Assembly: GCF_017349075.1 (NCBI RefSeq)
Contig: NZ_JAFMOF010000004.1
Location: 992,001-1,056,000, forward strand
Source: Streptomyces triculaminicus
GTDB lineage: Bacteria > Actinomycetota > Actinomycetes > Streptomycetales > Streptomycetaceae
DNA length: 64,000 nt
Direction: 5' to 3'
Shown here: positions 7,560 through 15,594 of the stretch, piece by piece
How the letters are laid out: the number at the start of each line of letters is the position of its first letter
Position numbering within the stretch: position 1 is the first letter of the stretch
Made by a program: the position numbers and the translations under genes
Notes under the pieces: model-generated
What the model was told of the DNA's origin: nothing
The model's database searches: none
The model's input: the letters and a program-made list of their open reading frames with translations, nothing else

Positions 7560-10394
7560 GTGGAGCGCGAATACAGCGACGCACTGGAGGGTCTCGTCGG
7601 GCAGTTCGAGGCGTGCGCCGAGGGCGGCGGCGGTCAGCTCGCCCTGGTGACCGGCGGATTGGCGAGCGGTAAGACCCATCTGGCGCACGCCTTCGCGCGG
7701 CACACGACGCGCAACGGCGCGTTGCACCTCATGGCGACCGGCTCCCGCGCGGAACGCGACTTCCCCGGCGGGGTCCTCGACCAGCTGTTCCGCAACAGCC
7801 GCGTGCCCGCCGAGACCGCCGCCAGAGTCACTCGGCTCCTCTCCGAACTCGCCGACCCCGGCACAGGATCCGGCACCGCATCCGACGCCGGCCCCGGCAT
7901 CGCCCCGCCGCACGCCGAGGCACGCGTCCTGCACACCCTCTGCGTCGAACTTCTCGAACTGGCCCGGCAGCGCCCCCTCGTCGTCAGCGTGGACGACATT
8001 CAGTTCGCCGACGCCTTCTCCCTGCGGCTGGTCCTGCACCTGCGCCAGCGCATGGCCGCCGCACCCGTGATGATCGTGCTGACCGAATGGAGCTGGGGAC
8101 TGCCCACCCTGTCGCGGTTCCACGCCGACCTCGCCCGGCAGCCGTACCAGCTCGTCGAGCTCACCGCACTGCCCGTCGCCGCCGTCGCGGCAGGGCTCGC
8201 CGAGCGGACCACCCCGCAGCAGGCCCAGGACCACGCGGCGCACGTCCACCGGCTCGCGGGCGGCAACCCCCTCCTCGTACACGCCCTCACGGAGGATCTG
8301 CGCAACGGCCGTCCCGTCCCTTCCGCCACCTGCGCCGAGGCCGGTCCCGCGTTCACCCAGGCCGTGCTGAACTGCCTTTACCGCTGGGACGGCGACCTGC
8401 TCAGCGTCGCCCAGGGCATCGCCGTCCTCGACGAGCACGCCTCGGCGCCGCTTGTCGCGGAGCTGATGTCCCTGCCCGCCGACCGGGTCGGTAGAACGCT
8501 CAACGCCCTGGCCGCCGCCGGGCTCGTGGACGGCGCGCGGCTGCGCCATCCCGTGGCCCGCACCGTCGCCCTCAGCCCCCTCCCGGCCACCGAGCGGGCC
8601 CACCTCCACCGCACAGCGGCAGAGTTGCTTCAACACCGGGGCGCCGACCCCGTCACCGTTGCCGAACACCTCATCACCGCCGGCTCCGCCGACCCTTGGG
8701 CGACCGGCGTCCTGCGCGCGGCCGCTGCCCGCGCCACCGCCTACGACAACGTGGAACTGGCCACCCGCTGCCTCGAGCTCGCCATGGACAGCTGCTCCGA
8801 CCCGGCCGGCGCGGCCGCCCTGCGCCACACCCTGGCCCGCACGCTCTGGCGCGTCGAGCCGGCCGCCGCCGCCCGCCACCACGCCGCCGCCCGCACCGCG
8901 CTGGACCACGACGGCCTGGCCGTCCGCGACGCCCTGCCGCTCCTCAAACAGGCCCTCTGGCAGGGCGACCTCGACACGGCACGGGGCGCTCTCCGCACCT
9001 ACACCCAGCAGGCCGCCGACGACGAGCGCGACAGTTACGCGGAGGCCGAACTGCGTCTCGCACAGCGCTGGTTCTACGGCGCCACCTTCACTCGCGGCCC
9101 CGGCGCACCGGACTGTCGCGAGAAGTGGTGCGCGCGCGGCCCGCACACCGAGGACCCGTGGACCCGCGCCGTCGACGCGGTGTGCGACGGGATCTCGGGA
9201 AGCACCGCGAAGAACGCCGTGGCCAGCGCCGAGCACATCCTCAAGAGCTGCCGGCTGGGCGAGACCTTCCTGGAGGTCGTCCTCGCCGCCCTGCTCACCC
9301 TGATCCGCGGCAACGGCCTGGAGCGGGCCGCCGAGTGGAGCGACAAGCTGTACGCCGAGGCCGTGCGGCGCGGTGGGCTCACCTGGCAGGCCGCACTCGG
9401 CGCCGTACGTGCCGACATCGCCCTGCGGCGCGGTGAACCGGGCACGGCCGCCGTCCACGCCCGGACCGCTCTGGACCTGCTGGCACCCCAGAGCTGGGGG
9501 GCGCTGCGCGGCTACCCGCTCGGCACCCTCGTCGCCGCGCACACCGCCCTCGACGACCCGGACGCGGCCGAGGAAGCGGTGCGCCAGATGCCCTCCGACT
9601 CCTTGTCCCCCACCGTGTGGAGCCTGACCTTCCTGTACGCGCGCGGCCGCCACCACCTGTCCGTCGGCCGGGTCCTGGCGGCGGCCAAGGACTTCCGGAA
9701 CTGCGGCGGCCTCGCCCAGGAATGGGACCTCGATTCCCCCGAACTCGTGCCGTGGCGCAACGGCCTCGCAGAGGTGAACCTACGACTCGGCCGCACCGTC
9801 ATCGCCCGCGACCTGGCCAAGCAGCAGCTCGACCGCTACCGGGGCACGAGCCTGCGCACCCAGGGCGTCTCCCTGCGGCTGCTGGCCGCCACGGCCGAAC
9901 CGCCGCAGCAACCCGGGTTGTTGCGCAAGTCCGTCAGCCTGCTCGAAGCCTCGGGCGACCGCATGGAACTGGCGCGCTCCCTGGCAGACCTGAGCGTGGT
10001 CCTGCGGAGCATCGGTGAACTCGACGAGGCCCGTGCGGCGTCCTGGCGCGCCGCCCAGGAGACCAAGCTCTGCCGGTCCGCCATCGTCCGCCCCGAAGCG
10101 CCGGCTCTCCCCGAGCAGAACCCGCTCGCCCACACGCACTCCGGCATCCCCGCCTCGGACACCCCCGGTCCGGGATCGTCCGAGACCACCGAGATCTCCC
10201 TGCTGAGCGACGCGGAGGGCCGGGTCGCTCTGCTGGCGGCGCGCGGGTTCAGCAACCGCGACATCAGCCAGCAGCTGTTCATCACGGTGAGCACTGTCGA
10301 ACAGCACCTGACGCGCGTCTACCGGAAGCTCGGGGTGAGCGGACGACGCGGCCTGCTCACCCTGCTGCCGAACCCGCAGCGCCAGTCCGTCTGA
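7560..10394 (+). CDS. LAL-family LuxR transcriptional regulator
   Basis: Large ATP-binding LuxR-type activator, 944 residues, the normal size for LAL regulators of polyketide clusters. The N-terminal AAA-type domain has Walker A GGLASGKT (residues 32-39) and Walker B LVVSVDDIQ (near 145). A long helical middle region of TPR type follows, and a C-terminal LuxR HTH occupies about 881-944 (LSDAEGRVALLAARGFSNRD, then STVEQHLTRVYRKLGV). The start is the GTG at 7560 with AAAGGGGG four bases upstream; a longer upstream frame has no such site. LAL proteins usually activate the adjacent cluster, so this is probably a pathway-specific activator of the PKS/P450 genes. Confidence 0.95.
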   Translation: MEREYSDALEGLVGQFEACAEGGGGQLALVTGGLASGKTHLAHAFARHTTRNGALHLMATGSRAERDFPGGVLDQLFRNSRVPAETAARVTRLLSELADPGTGSGTASDAGPGIAPPHAEARVLHTLCVELLELARQRPLVVSVDDIQFADAFSLRLVLHLRQRMAAAPVMIVLTEWSWGLPTLSRFHADLARQPYQLVELTALPVAAVAAGLAERTTPQQAQDHAAHVHRLAGGNPLLVHALTEDLRNGRPVPSATCAEAGPAFTQAVLNCLYRWDGDLLSVAQGIAVLDEHASAPLVAELMSLPADRVGRTLNALAAAGLVDGARLRHPVARTVALSPLPATERAHLHRTAAELLQHRGADPVTVAEHLITAGSADPWATGVLRAAAARATAYDNVELATRCLELAMDSCSDPAGAAALRHTLARTLWRVEPAAAARHHAAARTALDHDGLAVRDALPLLKQALWQGDLDTARGALRTYTQQAADDERDSYAEAELRLAQRWFYGATFTRGPGAPDCREKWCARGPHTEDPWTRAVDAVCDGISGSTAKNAVASAEHILKSCRLGETFLEVVLAALLTLIRGNGLERAAEWSDKLYAEAVRRGGLTWQAALGAVRADIALRRGEPGTAAVHARTALDLLAPQSWGALRGYPLGTLVAAHTALDDPDAAEEAVRQMPSDSLSPTVWSLTFLYARGRHHLSVGRVLAAAKDFRNCGGLAQEWDLDSPELVPWRNGLAEVNLRLGRTVIARDLAKQQLDRYRGTSLRTQGVSLRLLAATAEPPQQPGLLRKSVSLLEASGDRMELARSLADLSVVLRSIGELDEARAASWRAAQETKLCRSAIVRPEAPALPEQNPLAHTHSGIPASDTPGPGSSETTEISLLSDAEGRVALLAARGFSNRDISQQLFITVSTVEQHLTRVYRKLGVSGRRGLLTLLPNPQRQSV

Positions 10395-10402
10395 GCGGGA
10401 GC

Positions 10403-10441
10403 GGCCCCGGGCCCACGTGCCATGCACGCGGGCCCGGGGCC
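10403..10441. terminator. Bidirectional hairpin between LAL and SARP genes
   Basis: Perfect 12-base arms (GGCCCCGGGCCC / GGGCCCGGGGCC) enclosing a loop that itself contains GTGC/GCAC. It sits nine bases after the LAL stop and about 50 bases beyond the convergent SARP stop, so it can end transcription from both sides. No T-run, as is usual in Streptomyces. Confidence 0.75.
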
Positions 10442-10493
10442 GGTCACCGCCGGAGCCACGGTGGCGTCCTGGCCGGTGACTCCTCCTGGCGGG

Positions 10494-11315
10494 TCACGCG
10501 GCGAACAGGTCGAAGGTCGAGGTCCGCTGGGGGCCCGAGGTCACATTCAGCAGCGGGTCCACCGCGAGCATCGCCTGGTGCAGCCGCTGGAGCTGGCGCG
10601 ACGGCTCCACGCCCAGGTCCTCGATGAGCCGCGTCCGCAGCCTTTGGTAGATGCTGAGCGCCGAGCCTTGCCTGCCCGAGCGGTAGAGCGCCACCATGGC
10701 CTGCGAGTGCAGCCCCTCGTGATGCGGGTGCCGGGCCGTCAATTCGGTGAGGTCGACGAGGAGTTCGGCGTGCCGACCGAGACGAAGGTCGGCGTCGATG
10801 CGCCGCTCCACGGCCACCAGCCGGCTCTCCTCCAGGCGCATGACCTCGATCTCCAGGATCGGCCCGACCTTCAGGTCCACCAGCGCGGGCCCGTTCCACA
10901 GGTCCAGCGCCTTGCGGAACCGCTGGGAGGACCGTTCGTTCTCGCCCGCTTCGAACGCGACCCGGCCCTCCGCGACCAGCAGTTCGTACTCGTGCATGTC
11001 GACGCAGGCCTCGGGGATCCGGAGCAGGTAGCCGCCGTGCCGGGTGGCGAGCACCTCCTTGGCGTCGCCCGGCGCGTCGGGCCCCATGGCCTTTCCGATC
11101 CGCCGGCGCAACTGGAGGATGTACGACTGGAGCGTGGTGATCGCGCTCTGGGGCGGACGCATCCCCCAGATCTCCTCCATCAGCGTCTGCATGGGAACCA
11201 CGCGCCCCGGGTAGAGGGCAAGAAGTGACAGGATCTGCCTTGGCTTGGTCGCCGTCGGAATGATTGATTCCCCATTGACATCGGCAGCCAACGGCCCCAG
11301 AAGCTGAATCTTCAT
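10494..11315 (-). CDS. SARP-family transcriptional activator
   Basis: Streptomyces antibiotic regulatory protein, 273 residues, the short form without an ATPase domain. The N-terminal OmpR-type winged helix covers about 15-95 (KPRQILSLLALYPGRVVP, then TTLQSYILQLRRRIG). A bacterial transcriptional activation domain follows at about 105-250 (CVDMHEYELLV, EESRLVAVERRIDADL, GLHSQAMVALYRSGRQGSAL). ATG with GAGGGGAA immediately upstream. SARPs bind direct heptamer repeats overlapping the -35 region and activate biosynthetic genes. It is convergent with the LAL gene, and both are probably cluster-situated activators of the left-hand PKS. Confidence 0.95.
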   Translation of the reverse strand: MKIQLLGPLAADVNGESIIPTATKPRQILSLLALYPGRVVPMQTLMEEIWGMRPPQSAITTLQSYILQLRRRIGKAMGPDAPGDAKEVLATRHGGYLLRIPEACVDMHEYELLVAEGRVAFEAGENERSSQRFRKALDLWNGPALVDLKVGPILEIEVMRLEESRLVAVERRIDADLRLGRHAELLVDLTELTARHPHHEGLHSQAMVALYRSGRQGSALSIYQRLRTRLIEDLGVEPSRQLQRLHQAMLAVDPLLNVTSGPQRTSTFDLFAA

Positions 11316-11529
11316 GTTCCCCTCGTACCTTCTCGGCGGTCTCCGGCGGCAATCAATCGCGCCACCATTCGCAAACTAGTACTAGCCCGAGGAGGCCATG
11401 GGTCATTTCAAGCGCCCCTCTAGCGCTCCGCCACCGCAGAAGCCGCACAGCTCACAAAAGCTCACATGCGAGCGCTCTCGCGGGTGTACCCGCGGTAGCA
11501 GAGGAGGGGCTACGGGTGCGTCCCAGGAC

Positions 11530-11665
11530 GCCGACGCACTCCGGGACTGCGTGCGGCACTACGTCACCGAGCAACTCGGCCGCCCCGCGCGACGGGTTGA
11601 TTGTGGATGACACCGACTTCGTCAAGAAGGGCACGATTTCGGCCGGTGTCGGCTCTCGCTCACGT
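11530..11665 (+). pseudogene. IS701-type transposase remnant
   Basis: Two short frames together resemble the first catalytic region of IS701-family (DDE) transposases. One reads DALRDCVRHYVTEQLGRPAR; after a frame change the next reads IVDDTDFVKKGTISAGV, matching the family's VLIVDDTGFxKKGxxSAGVQ block with its first catalytic Asp. The rest is missing and the frames are broken, so it is a non-functional fragment. Identification is from motif memory, not a search. Confidence 0.65.
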
Positions 11666-12159
11666 CTTCCCGGCCGCCCTCGCAGCCCAGGCCGCAGCCC
11701 GGCACTGCCACTACCGAAGAAGAACCAGCAGCACCTTGGGTCCAATCCGATGTCAAGGGTTGACCAGTTGGTCATGGCATGTATTCTCTAATTGAGAGAT
11801 CGTTTAGGAAGACCTCGGTAGACCCCGGAGGGATCCTTGTTAGACCGGTTCGGTTGGCGGCTGCAAGTTAGCGATCCAGTTACTGTCAGTGGACGTATCT
11901 ATAACGAGGCCTACCTTCACGGGTACACGGTTTCATCAGAGGGCTCGCTCGTGATCGTGTAGCTGTTGAATTACTCACTCCGCCCTCGACGCGTCGGATG
12001 GGCGACCGAGCGGCGTAAACGGCTGATGAAGCGTGTCGCTAGCCAGGCGAATTCCCAGCATTGACTGAGCGAATCTCGCCGCGCCCCGGCTCGGGAGAAC
12101 CTGACCGCCGCCCGCGCCGACTTTCAACACCGCCCTCGCGCGCCTGCGAGCCCCCGCAG

Positions 12160-12290
12160 AGCGGCCCTTCGCCCAGCTCAAGAGCCGGCGCATGCCGCAC
12201 AAAATCCACATCAGCCCCGGACGGGGCACCGTCCTGCTGCACGCGCTCCTCGCCGTCAACCAGCAACGGCGCTCGCTCGCAAGGACGTAG
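12160..12290 (+). pseudogene. IS5/DDE-type transposase C-terminal remnant
   Basis: A reading frame ending with a stop at about 12290 gives AERPFAQLKSRRMPHKIHIS followed by PGRGTVLLHALLAVNQQ. This resembles the C-terminus of IS5-group transposases (the catalytic Glu block VERxxAxLKxWRxLRKIRxSP). No start or upstream catalytic region remains. With the IS701-type scrap it shows repeated insertion at this spot, just before the 12.4-17 kb gene set. Confidence 0.5.
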
Positions 12291-12406
12291 GCGATGCCGA
12301 GGTCGCCGATTCGACCATCGTCATGATGACGTAGGAAACCGATTCCGTCCCTGACTCTTCACAGAGATACAGCAGCGACGACAACTCACTGAACAAGGGA
12401 ACAATC

Positions 12407-13375
12407 TTGTCTGAAACACTTTCCGGTCGGCATATCGAAATCGCCTGGCCCGACCTGGGTATCACCGTGACCGCGGAACTCGACGGCCGCAACCCTGAAC
12501 TTGCCGACGCGCTGTGGGAGGCGTTGCCCTACCAGAGTCTGCAGGGACACGCGCTGGTGGCGGGACAGCATCTGTATCACGCGGCTCCGATCCCGTCGTT
12601 GCTGCATCTTTCCGCGTCCACTCGGATAGCAGATCGACGCGAGGCGCCCGACGGGACCGTATTCTGCTCCGCGCTTCAGCATTTGGGCATCAAGTACGGC
12701 ACGTTGACCGAACCGATGCCGGCATCCCCGGTGGGCCGGATCCGGCAGGAGGATATGCCCGCACTCCTGGAGGCCGGGCAGGCGACCTGGGATTCGGTCT
12801 ATTCGACGAAGAAGGCGATCCTGGTGGAGGTCCGCAAGGCAGGAACCGAAGGCGGCCACCGTATTCCGCATTTGACCGCCGCCGACCCCGACGCGAAACG
12901 TCTCATCCACGACGTGTACACCGCGACCGAGCGGGCTTGGCTGTCCGCACCGCAAGAGCTCGCTGATCTCCACGAGGGGGTGATCCCTTCCGGGGCAGGG
13001 AGTTTTGAGACGGTGTTGCCCACTCTGCTTTTCGTCAACGGTGAGACCCGCCCGCTGGGGTATGCCACCTACGGTGGTCTGGTCCGGGCCGCGGTCCAGG
13101 ACATGCCGATGGATTCATTGCGTCACATGGCGCGCCTGCTGGTCGGTCTTCCGGCCGAGTTTCTGGGCTACTGCGGCCTGGAGCAGCTCTGGAGTTTTAC
13201 CCAGCGCTTCCTGAACTGCCTCGACCAGCTCGATCGCGACGATTTCCTGAGCGTGGTGAGCCAGCTGGCCCTCTACGTCAACTGTTTGGGTGGTTGGAAT
13301 CTGCACCTGTACCCGTGGGACACCGGAAATCACCTGCGCCAACTGCGCTCCAGTGAATCGGTCCACCAGTCGTGA
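12407..13375 (+). CDS. Cucumopine-synthase-like protein (putative cyclophilin-fold Pictet-Spenglerase)
   Basis: 322 residues. The N-terminal 150 residues (IEIAWPDLGITVTAELDG, then LADALWEALPYQSLQGHALV) match the cyclophilin-like beta-barrel of the DUF3830/cucumopine-synthase group. The C-terminal 170 residues look like the all-helical cucumopine-synthase C-terminal domain. Cucumopine and mikimopine synthases join L-histidine with 2-oxoglutarate, and the related StnK2 of streptonigrin biosynthesis performs a Pictet-Spengler closure; this protein may therefore condense an amino acid with a keto acid or aldehyde. Substrates are inference. The start is a TTG at 12407 with AAGGGA six bases upstream; no ATG/GTG fits better. 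Its TGA overlaps the next gene's GTG (GTGA), implying translational coupling. First gene of the island's rightward set. Confidence 0.65.
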   Translation: MSETLSGRHIEIAWPDLGITVTAELDGRNPELADALWEALPYQSLQGHALVAGQHLYHAAPIPSLLHLSASTRIADRREAPDGTVFCSALQHLGIKYGTLTEPMPASPVGRIRQEDMPALLEAGQATWDSVYSTKKAILVEVRKAGTEGGHRIPHLTAADPDAKRLIHDVYTATERAWLSAPQELADLHEGVIPSGAGSFETVLPTLLFVNGETRPLGYATYGGLVRAAVQDMPMDSLRHMARLLVGLPAEFLGYCGLEQLWSFTQRFLNCLDQLDRDDFLSVVSQLALYVNCLGGWNLHLYPWDTGNHLRQLRSSESVHQS

Positions 13376-14484
13376 GCCAACTCCCCGAACGCACGGACGC
13401 CCTCGTCATCGGTGGAGGCGTCATCGGCAACTCCATAGCGTGCCAGCTCGCCGAGGCAGGCGTCGGTACCGTTCTGCTGGAGCGTGGCGCGCTCGGATCG
13501 GGATCGTCCGGGACCACCGCGGGCGTTGTGCGTACCTACTTTCCCGGCAACGCTCTCATCAGCAGCCTTGCCGTTCGGAGCCTGTCGGCCTACCACGCCT
13601 TCGCCGAACGGACCGGAACCGACCTCGGCCTGAAGCGTATCGGCTTGCTCGTGCTGTTCACCGACGAACACCAGGTGCAGGACTTCCGACACACCCAAGC
13701 TGCCCAGCAGGCAGCTGGAGTGGACGTCGAACTCGTGACCGCTGCTGAAGCGGCGCGCCTCAACCCGCTGGTCGACGAGCGAACCGTTCTGGCTGCGGCC
13801 TGGTCGCCCGAGGCCTACGCCTGCGATCCCGCCGCGATCGTGCGCGGCTATGCCACAGCCGCCCAGCAGGCCGGCGCCATCCTGCGGACGGAAACACCCG
13901 TCACCGGCATCGGCCCGGATGGGCGGGTCCACACGCCTGCGGGCAGCATCCGCGCCGACACCATCGTCTGCGCGGCAGGCCCCTGGGCGGGAACGGTCGC
14001 CGCCATGGCCGACGTGCACATTCCTGTGACCACATACCCCGTCGAAATGCTCCTGACCGACTCCCCCGGTAGCGCCCCGCGCAACGCTCTGCCGATGACC
14101 ATGCACCCGTCCAGCCTGCGGATTCGAAGCTGGGGAGACCGCATCCTCATCGGAATGGGCCGCCCCGCTCCGGACGAATCCCGACAGGCCTGGCTGCAAC
14201 GAGTGTCACACCGCCTCGGCACGACCTTCCCGACCCTCGCCGGCAACGGCCTCGAGCACGGGTGGAGCGGAGACCTCGACGTCAGTCCGGACGGGATGGC
14301 TTTCATCGGTCGCGATGACTCCCGCCCGTTCCTCTACGCGGCTGGATTCTCCGGTCAGGGACTGTGCCAAGCACCCGCCGCCGGAGAGATCATCCGAAAC
14401 CTCGTGCTCGGCAAGGAGTCCTGGATCGACACGGCCGGCCTCTCCACCGCCCGCTGCCTCAGTGGTTCGGCCGAGACCGGATAG
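13372..14484 (+). CDS. FAD-dependent oxidoreductase, DAO family
   Basis: 370-residue flavoprotein of the glycine/sarcosine/D-amino-acid oxidase superfamily. The N-terminal Rossmann FAD site reads ALVIGGGVIGNSIACQLAEA and is followed by LLERG and SSGTTAG. A second FAD-contact block lies near residue 200 (ADTIVCAAGPWAG), and the C-terminal block (SPDGMAFIGR...LYAAGFSGQG) is typical of DAO enzymes. Such enzymes oxidise C-N bonds of amino acids, imino acids or cyclic amines. Being coupled by a four-base GTGA overlap to the cucumopine-synthase-like gene, it may oxidise or aromatise the cyclic amine that protein forms (inference). GTG start at 13372. Followed by the acyl-activating gene after 51 bases. 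Confidence 0.9.
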   Translation: MSQLPERTDALVIGGGVIGNSIACQLAEAGVGTVLLERGALGSGSSGTTAGVVRTYFPGNALISSLAVRSLSAYHAFAERTGTDLGLKRIGLLVLFTDEHQVQDFRHTQAAQQAAGVDVELVTAAEAARLNPLVDERTVLAAAWSPEAYACDPAAIVRGYATAAQQAGAILRTETPVTGIGPDGRVHTPAGSIRADTIVCAAGPWAGTVAAMADVHIPVTTYPVEMLLTDSPGSAPRNALPMTMHPSSLRIRSWGDRILIGMGRPAPDESRQAWLQRVSHRLGTTFPTLAGNGLEHGWSGDLDVSPDGMAFIGRDDSRPFLYAAGFSGQGLCQAPAAGEIIRNLVLGKESWIDTAGLSTARCLSGSAETG

Positions 14485-14535
14485 GAACGCAAGCAGTCGC
14501 CGGGCATTTGTTCAATTATTTCGAGAGGAAAATCC

Positions 14536-15594
14536 ATGGTCGAGCACACTGGCGGAGAGTTCGTTCGGGAGATGATGCGGTGGCACTTCAGCCCGGAGAC
14601 CGGGTCACCGTTCTGGCTGAAACGGGCCGAGACCCTCGACTTCGATCCGCTGACCGATGTCCGGGATTTCGACGATCTCGGCTTGTTTCCCAATGTGGTG
14701 GACGAGCTGCGCGATGTCGGCGTCCGTGGCCTGATTCCCCGTGGCTACGGTGACGAGCACGGGGCGGCCGTCTACGAAAGCGGCGGTACCACAGGGCAGC
14801 CCAAGCGGGTGATGTACGCCGCGGAGTGGCATCGGCGCAGCGTCGAATGGTTCAGTGAGCGACTGGATTCTCACGGCGTGCCTCGAAATGTCGACTGGCT
14901 CAGTGCGGTTCCCAGCGGGCCGCACAATGTCGGAGCAATGGCGGCCGATGCCGCGATGACTCGGGGTGGGCTGAACTTCAGCATCGATCTGGACCCGCGA
15001 TGGGTGAAGAAGCTGCTCGCGCAGGGCCGGACGGACATGGCCGACGCCTACACCGATCATCTCCTCGAGCAGATCGGCTACATTCTGGCCAGCCAGGATG
15101 TGGGAGTCCTCTTCGCCACCCCGCCGATGCTGGAGCGCCTCGCGCAGCACGACGATCTGGTCGAGTTGGTGAACCGGAAGGTTCGCGCCATCATCTGGGG
15201 TGGTACGCATCTGGACGCTGACACCCGAGACCTGCTGCGCGACGAGGTGTTCGGAAGCGCCAAGTTGGTCGGTGGATACGGCGGCACGATGATGCTGGGG
15301 ACATCGGTGGAGCGACCCGGCCTCGGTGACGACGAGCCGTGCGTGTTCGACTCCTTCGCTCCGTACACCACGTTCCGGGTGATCGACCCCGACACCGGCC
15401 AGGTTGTTCCGTACGGCGAGCGCGGGCAGATAGTCGTGCATCACATGAGCCGATCCGCCTTGTTGGTCAACAACATCGAGCGGGACTACGCAACCCGGAT
15501 CGCACCGGTGGATGGCGGCTTCGGTGATTCGGTCGCAGACGTCGCACCCGTGGCGTCCTTCGGCGATACGACGGTGATCGAGGGCGTGTACTGA
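14536..15594 (+). CDS. LuxE/GriC-like acyl-activating (AMP-forming) enzyme
   Basis: 352-residue ANL-superfamily enzyme of the phenylacetate-CoA ligase / coenzyme F390 synthetase / LuxE branch. The ATP-binding P-loop is ESGGTTGQPK near residue 85. Later blocks include IIWGGTHLDADTRDLL and a GGYGGTMM motif, with DPDTGQVVPYGERGQIVVHH near the end. It lacks the usual C-terminal Lys-bearing subdomain of about 100 residues, as LuxE-type proteins do. Paired with the next gene (LuxC/GriD-like reductase; the stop and ATG share a base, TGATG), it resembles the two-protein carboxylic acid reductase GriC/GriD of grixazone biosynthesis and the LuxE/LuxC pair. It would adenylate a carboxylic acid for reduction to the aldehyde. 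ATG start with GAGAGGAA upstream. Confidence 0.8.
   Translation: MVEHTGGEFVREMMRWHFSPETGSPFWLKRAETLDFDPLTDVRDFDDLGLFPNVVDELRDVGVRGLIPRGYGDEHGAAVYESGGTTGQPKRVMYAAEWHRRSVEWFSERLDSHGVPRNVDWLSAVPSGPHNVGAMAADAAMTRGGLNFSIDLDPRWVKKLLAQGRTDMADAYTDHLLEQIGYILASQDVGVLFATPPMLERLAQHDDLVELVNRKVRAIIWGGTHLDADTRDLLRDEVFGSAKLVGGYGGTMMLGTSVERPGLGDDEPCVFDSFAPYTTFRVIDPDTGQVVPYGERGQIVVHHMSRSALLVNNIERDYATRIAPVDGGFGDSVADVAPVASFGDTTVIEGVY

Larger units (their letters stand above)
11316..12406. other. 1.1-kb intergenic region with decayed insertion-sequence DNA
   Basis: No intact gene. From left to right it holds: the SARP promoter with palindrome CTAGTACTAG (11376-11385) and CTAGAGGGG on the minus strand (about 11415-11423); CTACGGG at 11510-11516; a broken IS701-type transposase fragment; a visibly AT-richer stretch (about 11740-11990) without coding features; and a second, IS5/DDE-type transposase C-terminal remnant up to about 12290. 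Composition and debris mark the left edge of a horizontally acquired segment. Confidence 0.6.

Noticed and set aside
11398..11610. Small plus-strand frame beginning MGHFKRPSS
   Set aside because: Its only recognisable part is the transposase scrap at its end, which continues in another frame; treated as a pseudogene fragment, not a gene.
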